DNA from: Serinus canaria
Taxonomy: Eukaryota > Chordata > Aves > Passeriformes > Fringillidae
Direction: 5' to 3'
Assembly: GCF_022539315.1 (NCBI RefSeq)
Contig: NC_066315.1
Location: 89,382,990 to 89,446,989 of the forward strand
DNA: 64,000 bases
The position numbers and the translations under genes are program-made. Of this stretch, positions 62,620 to 64,000 are shown one piece after another. Numbering within the stretch: the stretch's first letter is position 1; every line of letters starts with the position of its first letter. Under the pieces are notes generated by a model. That model did not search any database. It was not told where the DNA came from and saw nothing but the letters and a program-made list of their open reading frames with translations.

Positions 62620-63110
62620 GAAACATAAATCACTGGGGTCAGGGAGAGCAGGGGAACTTGGTTACTAAGGCTCCAGATGGATTAAATAATGCACGTCCTG
62701 AGGGAGGGTGGGAAGGCGAGCACTAAAATAATAACAGAACAGAATGCTCCTGTGTCGAAAGGTTTGAAGACAAGCCTTGTTAATTCAGAAAACAGCAGAG
62801 TTAAATTAGCCCAGGTCCCTGTGAAAAGTAGTGTTACATATTGTGCAGAGAGATAAATTTTCACCCACTCTCTCCAATAAACTGGCCACTGACAGGTGAC
62901 TGCTGTGAGTAGTTCATTAAAATGTCCAATTCATGAGAGACTTTCAAAATTTATAATGCTTCCTATAGAAAACAGGGTCAAGTTCAATGAGAAAGGAAGA
63001 GAGCAAAGTAACTAAAGGAATTATTCACTAATTACCTTTTAAATACATTTGCAATTTTTTTTCCAACATGTATTAACTTGCTTTTAATGCCTCTGGGTTT
63101 ATGGCTTTAA
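62620..63110. promoter_or_regulatory. Candidate conserved non-coding element block
   Basis: High-complexity sequence following the purine tract, with homeodomain-like words (gattaaataatgcac near 62680-62694, gttaattcag near 62780-62789, cattaaaatg near 62916-62925) and retained CpGs (near 62695, 62717, 62756). No coding or transposon signature. It may form one unit with 61.6-62.5 kb. Inferred from character only. Confidence 0.35.
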
Positions 63111-64000
63111 ATCAGAGAGAGAGATCAGAGTTCAGCACACATCCCTGTTTTCATTGTCCTCTGGATGGAAGATTTTTGAACATGTAAGACCATGTGCTAA
63201 AGCCCTCAGAGTAAATGATTTTAAAAGATATAGGATCAGACGTTTAGCAGGGAATGGAAGAGTGATGACAATTTTAATTAGCTTTCATTTACCTGCAAGC
63301 CAAGAATATATACTGAAATTCAGTAATTATGAGTGGAGTGGAAAGTACTGTATATTATGAAAAATTACTGGACACCTATGAAAAAAGCATAGCATGACTT
63401 TATTGTGTTATCAAGGATGAAATATCTTTCTCTAATGAGATAAGTAAAGTTGAATTTCTTTGCAAAATTTCAGCCATAGCAGTAATCCTATTCCTGAAAT
63501 ATTCTAAAATTTGAATGTGTTTTCGACAAGAAAATGTATTTCCTATAAGACTTGGAGCAAGGAAAATGGCAGGAAAACAGTACATGGCATTTCTTTCCTG
63601 TTGAAAATCTTCCTTGGAAATCACCAGGGTAAAGATTTATCTTTACACACATTGCATGGTAATCTGGGCATGCCTATCTATGCCAAAGGATGAGTGGGAC
63701 TTTTCCTGAAATCGTAGATTCAGGCTGCTGCCATCTTCAAAGCCTTCTAGCATAGAGCTTAGTCTTGGTTTTAGTCCACACATAGGTGACAATTATTGCT
63801 GCTGTTTCCCCATTAGCTCATCCTTGAATCCTGGGAAGACATGAAACCAAGAAAGCTTTTGTTTCTAATTGTCACTACCAGAGGAATATAGTCTGGGACA
63901 GTTTTGACTGTGTCTGTCTTTGGAGTGTCTTCTGAACAAAAGTAGTGGTGGACTGTAACAGGGGCTGACAGAGGTGACATGAGGGAGGGGACAACTGATT
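63111..64000. other. Non-coding DNA to window end, nothing recognised
   Basis: Unique sequence. Short overlapping frames of up to 74 codons lie on both strands without domains. No repeat family was identified. Confidence 0.5.

Noticed and set aside
1..64000. CRISPR array, operon, prophage or other prokaryotic system
   Set aside because: No regularly spaced repeats, ribosome-binding-site-led gene rows or long frames. CR1 LINEs show that the DNA is from an amniote.

Overview
This window is vertebrate nuclear DNA, almost certainly from a bird. Three things point there. Several CR1 LINE 3' ends are present in both orientations, with the ATTCTATG-type tail typical of avian CR1. A GC-richer block at 6250-7325 matches, from memory, a high-copy interspersed repeat of bird genomes. 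There is nothing like Alu, L1 or B1. The DNA is AT-rich, and open frames are short, overlapping and dense in stops. I find no protein-coding gene, rRNA or convincing functional tRNA. It reads as a gene desert or a very long intron.

Layout. 1-5.7 kb: unique AT-rich DNA with one ancient LINE fragment (2.68-3.0 kb). 5.73-5.82 kb: a perfect 41-bp inverted repeat with a 7-nt spacer, the most striking local structure here. 6.25-7.33 kb: the avian repeat, containing an A-rich run. 9.0-10.8 kb: a decayed CR1/L3-clade LINE on the + strand, running from reverse transcriptase to its 3' end. 11.15 kb: an (A6G3)-like tract. 15.6-16.2, 20.3-21.0 and 21.5-22.3 kb: compact unique segments with retained CpGs and clustered homeodomain, SOX/TCF and MEIS-like words, proposed as conserved non-coding elements (CNEs). 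27.6-29.0 kb: a second ancient LINE on the minus strand with readable reverse-transcriptase motifs. 23.2, 30.2, 34.2, 35.8-36.1, 54.05, 58.0-58.3 and 59.3 kb: younger CR1 3' fragments. 40.4-41.2, 51.5-52.3 and 61.6-63.1 kb: more candidate CNEs, the last interrupted by a polypurine/G-run tract. 49.55 kb: a second perfect hairpin.

Taken together, this is a repeat-poor desert with several islands of regulatory-looking sequence, as is typical beside vertebrate developmental regulator genes. The target gene cannot be named from this window. The CNE calls rest on sequence character only and need alignment to other vertebrates. The LINE calls rest on recognisable family motifs and are much firmer.
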